Positions 53,168-63,943 of a DNA stretch of 64,000 nucleotides are shown in pieces. The stretch comes from Brachypterus glaber (Eukaryota; Arthropoda; Insecta; Coleoptera; Kateretidae), in contig OY294047.1 in NCBI GenBank assembly GCA_958510825.1, positions 52,745,365-52,809,364 of the forward strand, in the 5' to 3' direction. Numbering within the stretch: the stretch's first letter is position 1; every line of letters starts with the position of its first letter. Position numbers and translations under genes: made by a program. Below the pieces are notes generated by a model. It worked only from the letters and a program-made list of their open reading frames with translations. It ran no database searches and was not told the origin of the DNA.

Positions 53168-54130
53168 CCACCTAAAAAATTGCCATTTTTTAAATTAAAA
53201 TATTTCGGAAACTACTTAATGGATTTGACTGATTCTTTTTTGTTTTAATGCTTAAACATTATCTAGTTTTGTTTTTATTTAGAATGCTTAAAAAAAGTAT
53301 TTTTGTATTAACAGCAACACAAAATGTACAACTATGTTTTTCGGCCCATCTTTTAGGACTTGCATGGTACGCCACTACAAATTTTTATCAAATTGTTTGA
53401 GTCTCTCTTATTGCCGCAGTTTTACTAAATATTTTCTTTTTTATTTTTTTATATTTTTACCTCTGGTTTGGGAGATACCAGGATTTTTCTGAAAGTTGTA
53501 TTTTTTTCAGTTAACTCAAAAAGTTCTAAATCAGTAGAGTTGTTTTTTATTTGAAGCTCATGTCTTCTAGAGTTTCCTCATATTAGAGAAACATTATATT
53601 GCCGTCTGACGGTGGCTCAACGGTAATTTCGCAGAACCGCCGCCGGATGGAGTGACTTTTTTTTTACTCAAGTTTATCAAACCCATTTTATGTTTTTGAT
53701 AAACTTGATTAGAAGAAAAACGTAACGTGATTAATCTTCAAATGTACAGCACAGCATCAATCAAATTCATGTAGTACTTTTTGAGTTAACTGAAAAAATT
53801 ACAATTTTCAGTAAAATCCTGATTTCCTAAACCAGAAGTAAAAATATAGAAAAATAAAAAAGAAAATATTCATTAAAACTGCGGCAATAAGAAAGACTTA
53901 AACAATTTGATAAACAGTTGCAGTAGCATACCATGCAAGTCCTAAAAGATGGGGCAAAAAACATAGTTGTAAATTTTTTGTTGCTGTTAATACAAAAGTA
54001 CTTCTTTTAATCATTCTAAATAAAAACAAAAGTAGAGAATATTTAAGTTTTAAAACAAAAAAGAATCTGTCAAATCCATTAAGTAGTTTTCGAAATATTT
54101 TAATTTAAAAAATGGCAATTTTTTAGGTGG
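53168..54130. repeat. Foldback element inside Syncrip intron (360-bp arms)
   Basis: Left arm 53168-53528 ('ccacctaaaaaattgccattttttaaatt', 'tcggaaactacttaatggatttgac', 'ctatgtttttcggcccatcttttaggacttgcatgg') pairs with right arm 53772-54130. The ~243-bp centre holds a GC patch (53600-53650) and a second small hairpin ('aagtttatcaaa' / 'ttgataaactt'). It is transcribed with the gene, so it would form long intronic dsRNA. It fills most of the intron 52847-54242. Confidence 0.85.
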
Positions 54131-54242
54131 ACCGTTTTTTTTTGCTCTCAAGTGTATTATTATTATAAAAGAACCTAAAAAAATAAAAAAATAGGGGGCG
54201 CCATTTGATTTATCTTTGCAACAGTATGTTTAAACATTCCAG

Positions 54243-54551
54243 GGCCCCGACGAGGAAAAAATCAAACTGATACTCGACCGTACCGGCTACACGCTCGACG
54301 TGACGACGGGCCAGCGAAAATACGGCGGTCCGCCGCCCACGTGGGACGGTTCGCCCCCCGGCTCGGGCTGCGAGGTATTTTGCGGCAAAATCCCCAAGGA
54401 TATGTACGAGGACGAACTGATACCCTTGTTCGAGGAGTGCGGTACCATATGGGACCTGCGGCTGATGATGGACCCCATGACCGGGACGAATAGGGGTTAC
54501 GCGTTTGTCACGTTTACGAATAGGGATGCCGCGCATCAGGCTGTGCAGAAG
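54243..54551 (+). CDS. Syncrip: Syncrip exon encoding RRM1
   Basis: Acceptor AG at 54241-54242, donor GTAAGT at 54552, 103 codons in phase 0, joining directly to the previous exon. It reads 'GPDEEKIKLILDRTGYTLDVTTGQRKYGGPPP', the signature linker of the family. The first RNA recognition motif follows: RNP2 'VFCGKI' (about residues 167-172 of the joined protein), 'EDELIPLFEECGTIWDLRLMMDP', and RNP1 'RGYAFVTF' (about 206-213). The last strand of RRM1 is supplied by the next exon. Codon use is GC-rich, unlike the surrounding introns. The minus-strand open frames here are shadows. Confidence 0.95.
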
Positions 54552-55332
54552 GTAAGTGCACGATTAGGCAACCGCGCAAGTCCCAAAGACCGATCGGTCC
54601 CTAAGGCACAGTGTGTTTTTGAGAACATTTTGTGTTATCATCCAGTGATCCTATATTTTCATAGCTCAACTTGATTATTTGTAACTCATAGCCCGTTTTT
54701 GTAGGGACCCTACTTGTATATAGTGGATCCCTACATTCTTGTAGAATATCTATCGAAACTGTCATTACATATTTTGGAAAATTTATTTATTTATAGAACA
54801 GAATAAAGATTCTCTTAAAAAATGGCATCAGAGTTACTTATAATCATTGAATTATAAAAACAGGGTTGCTTTTTCATTACACTAAAAGATTTCAAAAACT
54901 CACCGTGAAATTTTGAATAATCTTAAATTAAATACAACGTTGGAAGTCATGAAATGCTTTCTCTCTTCCACTCGGGTGATAATCAATAGCCACGCCCCAA
55001 AGTTGGGAGGAGCCACGCGAGTGTAAGGAAGACGGCATATGATAGACAAGGCTCTTGTATTTAGTTGAAGTATAGTAGAATCGACGTAGTTTTGTAGTTT
55101 TTGAGATTAATTTTTCTATACTTCTGTACCTTACTAACTTTATTTTGTCTCGATATGTGTAATATGTTGAAAATTGTTTTCCAATTATTTGAGATTTTTT
55201 AATAATTGTAAATTTTTGGAAAATGATTTTTATATTTACGCTCAACAGCTAAGTTTTGCCATTAAAACCGATATTATTGTTAATTTTACTTTAACAAGGA
55301 ATAAACATTATTAATTTATTAGATAAGAAATA
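54552..55332. other. Intron sequence, no feature
   Basis: First part of the 6.9-kb intron between the RRM1 exon and exon 4a. The open frame at 54928-55245 (minus) is not recognised. Confidence 0.5.
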
Positions 55333-56069
55333 TACAGCCTGTTCCAGAACTCGCGTACCGAAATTTAAGAGGTGATTCTACATCCAAAAATATGAAAAAA
55401 AGTTTCTATAAAGGTTGGTCCGGAAATGAGCCTTAAGGGAGCTACGGCCCTTCGAAGATGACGTATTGAATGGGGAACAAAAGAAAGCACCAATAAAATT
55501 TTAATGCTGCAGGGTGATTCTTCATTTAAAACTGAGCAAAAAAGTATTATACACCAAAACACCTAAATTTAATATTAAAGGAGTAATAGCCTTTTAAAAA
55601 GTAACGTTTTTGGTGGCACAAAATGTTACTTCCTCTTAATTGCATTTTTTTTTGATAACGGTTGCTCCTACAGTGTTACACTATATGATATTTTATATGT
55701 ATTTTTACTCTAGAAATCTATATTTTTTACAACAAATCTAAAAAACATACACATAGAAAAGTTTGGGGCAAAAATGTTTTAAGCCTCATATATTTTGTCC
55801 GTCTGGGCACGCCTCTGGATAAATTAAAAAAATAAATTAACATAAACTTATTGCCCTTATTAATACTAGTATACATGCAAAAGCTCGCCGCTCTAGCTTA
55901 AACGGTACCCGAGTTATTAAATAAAAACCTTATTTTTATTACAATTTTAAAGGGCCCTAGATCCCTTAGGGCTCATTTCCGGACCAACCTTTATAGGAAC
56001 TTTTTTTATATTTTTGGATCTAGAATCACCTCTTAAATTTTGGCATGCCAGTTATGGATCACCCTGTAT
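55333..56069 (-). mobile_element. Foldback element family A, copy 3, in Syncrip intron
   Basis: Inverted, near-identical copy of 46994-47728, from 'tacagcctgttccagaactcgcgtacc' to 'ggcatgccagttatggatcaccctgta', flanked by TA on both sides. The two copies lie 8.3 kb apart in opposite orientation, one upstream of and one within the gene. Confidence 0.85.
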
Positions 56070-57332
56070 ATAAAGTATTTTTTACTGCATATTTTCTTTA
56101 TACTGTAATTCCAAAATAATAAAAATAAATATTTAAAAACCAAACAAAAACAAGGTATAAAAATTACAAAAAAAGATAAAAAATAGACAAATTAATTTTT
56201 AAAACTGGACAAAAAAGTGTTTTTATTGTGTTTTTAGTGGCAAAATTGCGTTTTTGAGTTTTGTCACCTGCTGCCTCCAGATTACTAAAATGAGGAGACA
56301 TTTGAAGAAAGTAGTAAGACCGTAGTACTATACTATACTAGTAGTTTTTGATTTTATTTTTTGTAGAATCATAGAATTTTGTGTCAATTTTGTTATTTTC
56401 TGTTTTTAACTTGTCTCAAAGTCGGTGATTGCTGCTTATTTGATATTAAATTTTTAAATTGTTATGAAATTTTTGCTAAAATGAATTAATTAGCTTCTTG
56501 ACTGTTTGATGGAACGTTTAGAAAAAATAAAATTAAAAAAATAAAATAAAAAAAGTAAAAAATAGAAAGTACAACTTTCCATCTGCAGTGGGAGGATCTT
56601 AAATTTGAATTCCTTTTGTTCCCCCTTTTTACTCACCTCTAATAATACTTTTAATCGACATGAAAAGTTTGTGTTAAAACATTCTAAGCCTAATTATTTA
56701 GATTTTTGATGTAGCCCAAAATACCTCCCTCAAACGAAACCCTCCTTTAGGTACCTAATATCTTTGAGGTGAATTCAGTTAAATATTACAAATTTTTTAC
56801 ATGTTGTGATACACAAACAAGTAAAGCAAGTACTTAATTTAAAGTGTTTTAGTCGAAATGTTTAAAAGATATTAAGGAAAAGTTCAACAGCTTACTGTCA
56901 TCGCAATGTGGGTTAACACGTTATTGCATGACACAATTCATTTATTTATAGTTTAAAACTTGCATAAAAAAAAATTATTATCGTACTTTTCATGTCGATC
57001 GATTTTTTTAGAATTGTTGAAATTTTTGTCTTGTGGGTTCGTAAAACCTTAAGCCCTAGGCTTTGGTTCTGCGATCCCACAGTGATATTTTGTTTTGTCT
57101 CTAATTGGCAGTTGTATTTTAGTGATTTGGCCCACCTGCTGTCATTGTCCGGCATTATTTAATGTTCCATTGTCAAAATTTAATATTGGTTTCATTTTTA
57201 CGTCATATTTTTGTTTAGATTAGATTTATTATCGATCTGTATGATGAAAAGTACTTAAATAAACGTAAAATGACCAAAATATGACTTAAAATTACCATAA
57301 AAAGCTACGCCAATTAAATGCCAACGTATGTC
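56070..57332. other. Intron sequence, no feature
   Basis: AT-rich sequence without a recognisable gene or repeat. Confidence 0.45.
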
Positions 57333-57476
57333 ATATCGTCGCCTTGCATAAAAAGGGGCGTATCTCAAATATTTTAAATTTTTTGAAAAACTGGGAAACT
57401 TAACTGAAATTTTATAATAACAATTTTAAAATACAGATTTTTGAGATACGGTCCTTTGTATGCAAGGCGACGATAT
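57333..57476. repeat. Intronic hairpin (36-bp arms)
   Basis: 'atatcgtcgccttgcataaaaaggggcgtatctcaaa' pairs with 'tttgagatacggtcctttgtatgcaaggcgacgatat', a few mismatches, loop ~70 bases. Confidence 0.75.
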
Positions 57477-57937
57477 AAAACTTTAAATAATTTGTTTACA
57501 TTTTAACTTTCAACTTTTTGGCGCTATTATACGTTTAATTTTTTTTTTTCAAGTATGCCAAAATCTAAAACATTTAAGAACTTTGTTACAGCCGGACTCT
57601 GATGGCAAGGAGCGTCTCACTCACTCTTTTCTTTCTTTCTCTTTTATTCTCTTTTGTCTTTGACCCCCTTTGTGCCTTTCACCATGACAAGCAGCCCAGA
57701 ATTTTTTTTTCAATTTTGTGTTTTTATAGAGTTGAAGTTTTGGCGAGAAAAAGGATTTATTTCCGAATTTCGAAAACGGAAAATAAAACGTTTTGAAGTG
57801 TGACGTCAAATACCAATTTGTGTGTATAAAATTTAAATTTTTTAAAATTAAAAGCTAAATTGAGTTGTTTCTAATAATATTGCTTTGAAAACTAGAATAA
57901 CTAGAACTGAAAGAAAAACCTGGCACACAAATAGGGG
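57477..57937. other. Intron sequence, no feature
   Basis: The antiparallel open frames at 57602-57796 and 57621-57809 are shadows of a pyrimidine-rich stretch ('ctcactcactcttttctttctttctc'). Confidence 0.45.
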
Positions 57938-59021
57938 GGTACTTGGGCCTCAGTCAAACTGCCTCAAATTTTGATACTTTGTAATTTCGGGGGTAAAAAT
58001 AAAATTAGCAAAATTACGGTCAAATTAAATGACCAGTTTCGGAGAAAAACGCTTTTAAAAATCTATTTTTGGCCAGGTAATAATTATTATGACAGTTTCT
58101 TGACATATATTAAGAAATAGTTTTTAAATGAATAAATATTTAAAATAATTAATCGTTTTAAATATACATCTCCAATATTTTAATATTTTATTAAAGAAAA
58201 TGCTTTAAAATGTTATATAAACGCTTTATTATCATTTACTTACATGTGGTACTAATAAATATTAAAACTTTTGTAAATCTTCCAATACGCTAAATTTTGT
58301 GTTTGCTAATTATATGAAAAAATCTGCATGGTCTCTGTTATATTTTAACTCGATTATGTTGAAACATGGTTTGGTATATCGACAAATATTTTATAATTAT
58401 ATATTTTAGATTTTCTTGATATATATATATTTTTAAAGCAACATCTGATGGTGTCATATATGTCACATTTTATCTTACCTAACATGTTGCTAGGAAATTT
58501 TAGTACACCGCTATATTGACTATTAATATAATGACAGATTATTCTGCCAAACAGCAGTTTAAAATTCATGATACATAAAGATCTTAAATAAATAGTTTGT
58601 AGATACCAAACCATGTTTTAACATAATCAAGTTAAAATATAACAGAAAATATGCAGACTTATGCATAAAATTAGCAAACACGTAGAAAAATTCAGCGTAT
58701 TTGAAGATTTACAAAAGTTTTAATATGTATTAGAACCACATGTAAGTAAATGATAATAAAGCCTTTTATATAATATTTCTAATGCCTGTTAATTAATAAA
58801 TAGAGTGTAATAAACTTTAAACGACCAAGTAAGTTAATTTTTACGTAAGGACAAAAATAACCTTAATATACGTCAAAAAATCTGTCATAAAATTATATTT
58901 TTAAAAGCGTTTTTCTCTGAAACTGGTCGTTTAATTGGGCTGTAATTTTGCTAAGTTAATATTTACCCCCCAAATTACAAAATATCAAAATTTGAGGCAG
59001 TTTGACTTTGGCCCAAATACC
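57938..59021. repeat. Large intronic foldback element (~420-bp arms)
   Basis: Left arm 57938-58377 ('ggtacttgggcctcagtcaaactgcctcaaattttgata', 'gaccagtttcggagaaaaacgcttttaaaa', 'ttacatgtggt', 'gaaacatggtttggtata') pairs with right arm 58602-59021. The 225-bp centre has one open frame of no recognised content. The arms are diverged by perhaps 10-15%, so it is an older insertion than 10369-10792. Confidence 0.8.
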
Positions 59022-60258
59022 AACCTGTTGCAATTACAATTCTTGGTTTATCGTAGTTAACAAAAAGCTCCATCAAAACTTTACAGTTTTCTTAGTTAAT
59101 TTTTTCATAGACTTTTAAAGTTTTTATTACGACTTAGCTTTATTTGATTAAACCTTGTTTTTTTTTGTGACGACACCATCTTGAAAACGTTTTATGCCCA
59201 AACAAAAATTAATCTAGCAAGCAGGTGAAAATTGGCGATATTTTTGGACCCGAGAACATTGATCTACAGGTCTCCTCTTTGCACGAGAGGCAGCCAAAAT
59301 TCCACCACAAAAAGGTCTCCAAAAACGATTTTGGCAAAATTCCATTTAGGTATTTTTAGGCAATTTTTATAGAAAATTGGTGCGGGCGCCGACGATGTTT
59401 TACAGAGGAGAGCAACCATCACCACACGTTTTTTCGCACTAGTTCCTAAATTGGCGACATTTTATACTCCACAATCCAAAGCATTTTTTTTTTAATTTTT
59501 TAAAAACATTATTTTTTACTTATTTTTTAAAAAATTTTAAAATTTATGTAGGTTGATTACTTTTTGGATAAGTCTTTGGAGGTGTGGGGACGTCGCGTGT
59601 AGCGTCGCGACGCGTCGCCGCGATTTTTGGACTAGTCACATAATTTTTGGATTTTTATTTTGTTTTTTATTTATAATTTTTTTGTTGGTTTGGTGCAAAA
59701 TTTCTTGGTACTATTTGTTAATTTTAATTTAAAAACACTGTTCAACAAAGTTCAGCCATGTTTTATATAATTTGAATGAATTTTAATATACTTTTTATTT
59801 TGTTTTTTGTTTTTGAATTTAAATGTGGACTTTTTTGTATAGTGTTTTAATATTGACTCCCGTAGTAAAATTAAAAAAAAAATATCCAAATCAATTTTTT
59901 TAAATATATTTTTATTCAATTATTAAAAATTTACTTAGTCATGTTTTTATTATAAACAGCATTTTTATGAGTGAAAAATTGGATTTGTTAGTAAAATTAG
60001 TCCCAAATTGTGACTCAACAGTATATTTAGTGTGTTTTTTTATTAAATTAGATATTGAAATGTAGATTCAAGTTTTCAAAAGTTAGTTTGGTAGAGGGAT
60101 TTTACTCTAGATATTTATTTGTGTTTTTTAAGTAGTTTACAACCGATGAATGCAAAACTTTTTATTAACTAATACCTAGGTCGTAAAACAGTTTTATATT
60201 TATCAGTTTTTTGAACGAACGTTTTGCGTAATTTACTAAATTTACTAAAGTTTGTTGT
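59022..60258. other. Intron sequence with one CpG patch
   Basis: 'gggacgtcgcgtgtagcgtcgcgacgcgtcgccgcga' at 59587-59622 is a compact CpG-rich block in otherwise AT-rich intron. No other feature. Confidence 0.45.
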
Positions 60259-60925
60259 AATATACCGGGTGTTTTTAAAGGTGGCTCGCCCCTTTAACAT
60301 TTTTATTCCTAGAGATAAAAGAATGAAATTTACTGAGTGTCTATATTTATTTATATTATATTTTGCATTAAATCGTCCAACGTAATTTTTTTATTATATA
60401 TTTTACTTATAGAAATAAATATTAATTATTTGGTATCATTGTAAAGAGAAAAAAATAATTTTAGTAATATCGACGAGCCATAGATATAATTAAGCAAAAA
60501 TTGGAGTAAAAGCAAAAAATGTGTTTTTACAAGTTTAGTTTTCGTGTTAAATTAAAGGTACACAATTTTTTTCTAGTAAATCTTATTTTTTTACTAATAT
60601 TTGATCCAAAATAATTAGATTTAATGACTTGCAGATAAAAAAATCTAAAACAAAATTTTATTTAAAAAATGGCGTACATACGTTGTCAGCATTTGACAAA
60701 AACTTAATACACATAATTTAATGGAGAATCCAAAATGTAAAAATATACAGGGTGTTCCATTTAAAAGGGGTCGTTTTCGGTTAAACCGGAAGTGAAAATA
60801 AAAATTAGGTTAGGTAATATAATTCAAAATATGATATAGACACCCTGTAAATTTAAGTCTGTTACCCTAGGAATAAAAAAATTATAGGGGCGAGCCATCT
60901 TTGAAAAACACCCCGTATATTTAAA
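60259..60925. mobile_element. TIR element in Syncrip intron (~52-bp ends)
   Basis: 'ataccgggtgtttttaaaggtggctcgccccttt...ttattcctag' and the inverse 'ctaggaataaaaaaattataggggcgagccatctttgaaaaacaccccgtat' form the ends, with TAT on the outside. A second, inner 'tacagggtgttccattt' block lies at 60748-60765. Foldback-type non-autonomous element. Confidence 0.75.
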
Positions 60926-61435
60926 TCGTTGATATTTAATAACGTTTAATAAATAATATTAAATAAATAAATTATATTGATTTACATTAAAAAGCGATCA
61001 GATTAAAATAATACAACATATTTGACGTAAAAAATGATTAAAAAATTGAGAAATTTCAATACGCTGTTAGGTATAGAAGTAAGAGATTGATTTGGCGCTG
61101 CCTAAATATTACAGACTTTTTTGTTTTTATCAGATCAGTTTTTTTTCTAAATTTTTTTCCATGTGAATCTGGGAAACAAGTGTAATTTTAATTTTACTCC
61201 GTTAGTAGTCAATTTTTTATGTTTACAATTTTTATTTATTTATTAAAATTGAGACTGTTTGGTTCAAAATTGGTTTTATGGATTGTCTGGTCAAAATTTG
61301 TTTCTTTTTTTTTTCTAAATTACCCAAAATCTGCAAACATAAAATGACCCTAATTAAAATTTACCAAAAAAAGAAAAAGCAATCAAAATTGGAAATACAA
61401 AATTGAAAGTGGCATTGTTGTTCTCTCACCCACAG
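60926..61435. other. Intron sequence before exon 4a
   Basis: AT-rich, ending in the acceptor 'ttgttctctcacccacag'. Confidence 0.5.
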
Positions 61436-61571
61436 CTTGATAATCACGAAATCAAACCCGGCAAGACGCTGAAAATTAACATTAGTGTTCCGAACCTTCG
61501 GCTATTCGTTGGCAACATACCAAAGTCTAAGGGCAAAGAGGAGATTCTGGACGAGTTTGGTAAATTGACAG
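61436..61571 (+). CDS. Syncrip: Syncrip exon 4a (mutually exclusive), end of RRM1 and start of RRM2
   Basis: Acceptor AG at 61434-61435, donor GTAATG at 61572. 136 nt: enters in phase 0 and leaves with one base (G). The peptide is 'LDNHEIKPGKTLKINIS', completing RRM1, then 'VPNLRLFVGNIPKSKGKEEIL', 'DEFGKLT'. LFVGNI is RNP2 of RRM2. It corresponds to the form most like vertebrate SYNCRIP ('..NNHEIR.GK..', 'LFVG.IPKSK'). Exon 4b 553 bp downstream has the same length, phases and homologous sequence, so the mature mRNA should contain one or the other. Confidence 0.93.
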
Positions 61572-62124
61572 GTAATGTGATTCACACGCGTGTTTTTAAT
61601 TTTTTTCTAGAAAATTAACTTTTATTTTTTAATTTCTGTGAAAAAGTGTATTTTTTATTTATTTTATTCGTGTTTGAAAGAGAGGCGGGCGGCCGCCGGG
61701 CTTACCTCATTTCTTACCATTAATTGACGAGGTAATGTGCGATATTGGTGGATTTTGCGATGTTTAAGGTTGGTTGTGGGCAAATACTATATTCAGATAC
61801 AGATAGGATGTCTGTATCTATCGATAACATTTTAAAACGTACACATCACATCCATATGAGACGTGAATTGGGTCCCTGTTATTAGTCAATCTGGTTGACC
61901 TTGTGTGAGGATATCATTACTTGATTTTGTGGACTTCTAACCCTTCCTAATTTTAGAATAGTTTACAAAACTGACTTAAAATACCGCAAAAGCCACTAAT
62001 ATCGTCCATGGTTGTCAATTTCCCAGTCCCATCACACCTAACCACAACCCAAAAAACCACCAACGCCCTCTACCCATGCCCATGGCATCATAATTGGCTA
62101 GCTACCCTTCCACTGTTCTTGCAG
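61572..62124 (+). promoter_or_regulatory. Short intron between the two alternative exons
   Basis: 553 bp with a GC-rich palindromic block ('gcgggcggccgccggg', 61686-61701). A small stem TTACCTC (61702-61708) / GAGGTAA (61729-61735) flanks 'atttcttaccattaattgac'. A further cytosine-rich tract (62020-62105) precedes the exon 4b acceptor. Such elements could help enforce the either/or choice, but this is inference. Confidence 0.3.
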
Positions 62125-62260
62125 CTGAATGATTATGAGATACGGAAAGGCAAAAAGATTGGCGTAACCATATCTTATAACAATCACCGGTTATTTGTGG
62201 GCTATATTCCAAAGAACCGGGATCGAGACGATCTTTGGGAAGAATTTTCCAAACACGCAC
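62125..62260 (+). CDS. Syncrip: Syncrip exon 4b (mutually exclusive alternative to 4a)
   Basis: Acceptor 'ccactgttcttgcag' ending at 62124, donor GTAAGT at 62261. 136 nt, same phases as 4a, leaving base C. The peptide is 'LNDYEIRKGKKIGVTIS', then 'YNNHRLFVGYIPKNRDRDDL', 'WEEFSKHA'; 19 of 45 residues match 4a. Conserved are the E-I/G-K frame, RLFVG.IPK and EF.K. The RNP2 position after LFVG changes from N to Y, and the linker and first helix differ strongly, so RNA preference probably differs. With the leftover base, a shared next exon starting CN would give Ala after 4a and Pro after 4b. This fits the insect Syp isoforms as I recall them. Confidence 0.93.
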
Positions 62261-62567
62261 GTAAGTTTTACCACCCACCACTCACACAAACACACCTAGA
62301 TTACCAAACACATGCTTATACGAGGTGTGCACGGTTTGCCGTTATTTACTTTTAGTTCGACTTTGGAGAACCCTCAGTTTTCTTGTGCAGTTTGTTTACT
62401 TATAATGTAAATAACAATTTCAAATTTACAATAAAATAATCTGTCGGGCGAAACGTTTTTTAATCTCGAGAAGGGGTCACGTGATCTCCGTAACTTTTTA
62501 ATAAACAGGTTAATTTGACCTAACATTACATTTTCTTGTTCATCTAAAAATACAAAAAAAAATAAAT
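62261..62567. other. Intron sequence, no feature
   Basis: Downstream intron of Syncrip; 'ctcgagaaggggtcacgtgatctccg' at 62466-62491 includes a CACGTG. Confidence 0.45.
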
Positions 62568-62912
62568 AGACAATAGTTATTTATGGTACTAGTGGGTAAG
62601 GTAAGATATTGCCCATGAGAAAATTAACCTGCGAGGCGTCAGCCAAGCAGGTTAATTTTCGAGAGGGCAATATCGGTTTACCCATGAGTGCCATACAAGG
62701 TTTTATCCAATAAATAGCTTAGGAATTCATATTTTTATTAAAAATTTTAATTACATTTACAAGAAAATTATTTGACAAGTGACAGTTGAATGGGTAAAAT
62801 AAATAATTATCCACTCGATAAAGTAAAAGCCACGCGGGGGTTATTATTGAGTTTATCTATTTAAAATAAATCTGGTAATTGTCTTATTATCTGTATGTAT
62901 TGAATAAATATT
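62568..62912 (+). repeat. Family I element, copy 3, in Syncrip intron
   Basis: The best-preserved copy: the hairpin 'gatattgcccatgagaaaattaacctgc' / 'gcaggttaattttcgagagggcaatatc' is nearly perfect here (62607-62675), followed by the same downstream blocks as 22590-22935. Confidence 0.8.
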
Positions 62913-63943
62913 TTTTTTTTCTAAATTCATATTTTAATTTTTAAATTTTTTAGAAATTTATTTTTATTTTTTTATAATTTTATATAAAATCGTGTTTTGT
63001 GTTTAATTACGAGGCAAGAAAATCTATTTTTTTTTTGTTCAAATTGACCTATTTATTCAAAAGTTATGGCGGTCACGTGACCCTTTCTTGCAATTAAAAA
63101 ATGTTTAAATTAAAGTGACATGAATTATTAGAATGACTTAAATATTAAAATTTAGTATAAACGATTAAAAACAAAAAAAATGTCCTCAAAAGCAAAATTA
63201 TATGAGAAAAAAAAAGTCTAAAAAGGTATAATATTTATTATTACCTGTCTTTTAACCTCCGGATAGTGATTTATCTGACAGTTTGATAATAACAGTATTA
63301 TTAATCGGCTAAATCTTACTATTTAATAGGCGTACCTCGTATACAGCTACCGCTACCCAAAATCCGTGTACCCCCAACTCTCTTCTAAATGTTTATTATA
63401 ATTTTTTACTGTTGTTAATATTGTTGTTTGTTCATTGTCAAATTATTTATTTTTCTTAAATGCCTGAGCAGTGGGTTAAGGGCGTCAAAAAATATACAGA
63501 AAAAATGTGAATCTGGCGGCAAACCACAATCCTCTATGCCTCTGATTATATTTTTTAGGTGACATTAGTTCCATTAGTTAAAATATTATCATTTACATAT
63601 CAGGTGTTTCAGGTTTTATTTTGTTTTACAATTTTAAATATTTCTTTTAAATTTAAGAGCAATGATTAATTAACTTTCAGCTTGGAATTCTATTTTTTTC
63701 TTCTTGCTTTCGCTAAAAAATTAACTAAGTATAGATTATTGAAATGGCTTTGCTTTTAAAAAAATATTTCATATTATGTAACATAAAATTTTATGTAAAA
63801 TTGTAAATGCTTAAATTTTTTGTTAAAATCTAGTTTATACTAAAAAAAATACCACTATTGTTGTCACTTATTCTTCAGTTCTTGTTACCTAACCTTAGGT
63901 TACCTTGAATATTATATAAATAAGTACTTATTTTAATTTATAT
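62913..63943. other. Intron sequence, no feature
   Basis: Very AT-rich, without a recognisable exon or repeat. No RRM2 continuation exon ('GLYEVI', 'RGFCFLEY'-like) was found before the window edge. Confidence 0.5.

Noticed and set aside
54210..54536. Minus-strand frames opposite the RRM1 exon
   Set aside because: They are shadows of the GC-rich coding exon, whose plus-strand protein is clearly conserved.
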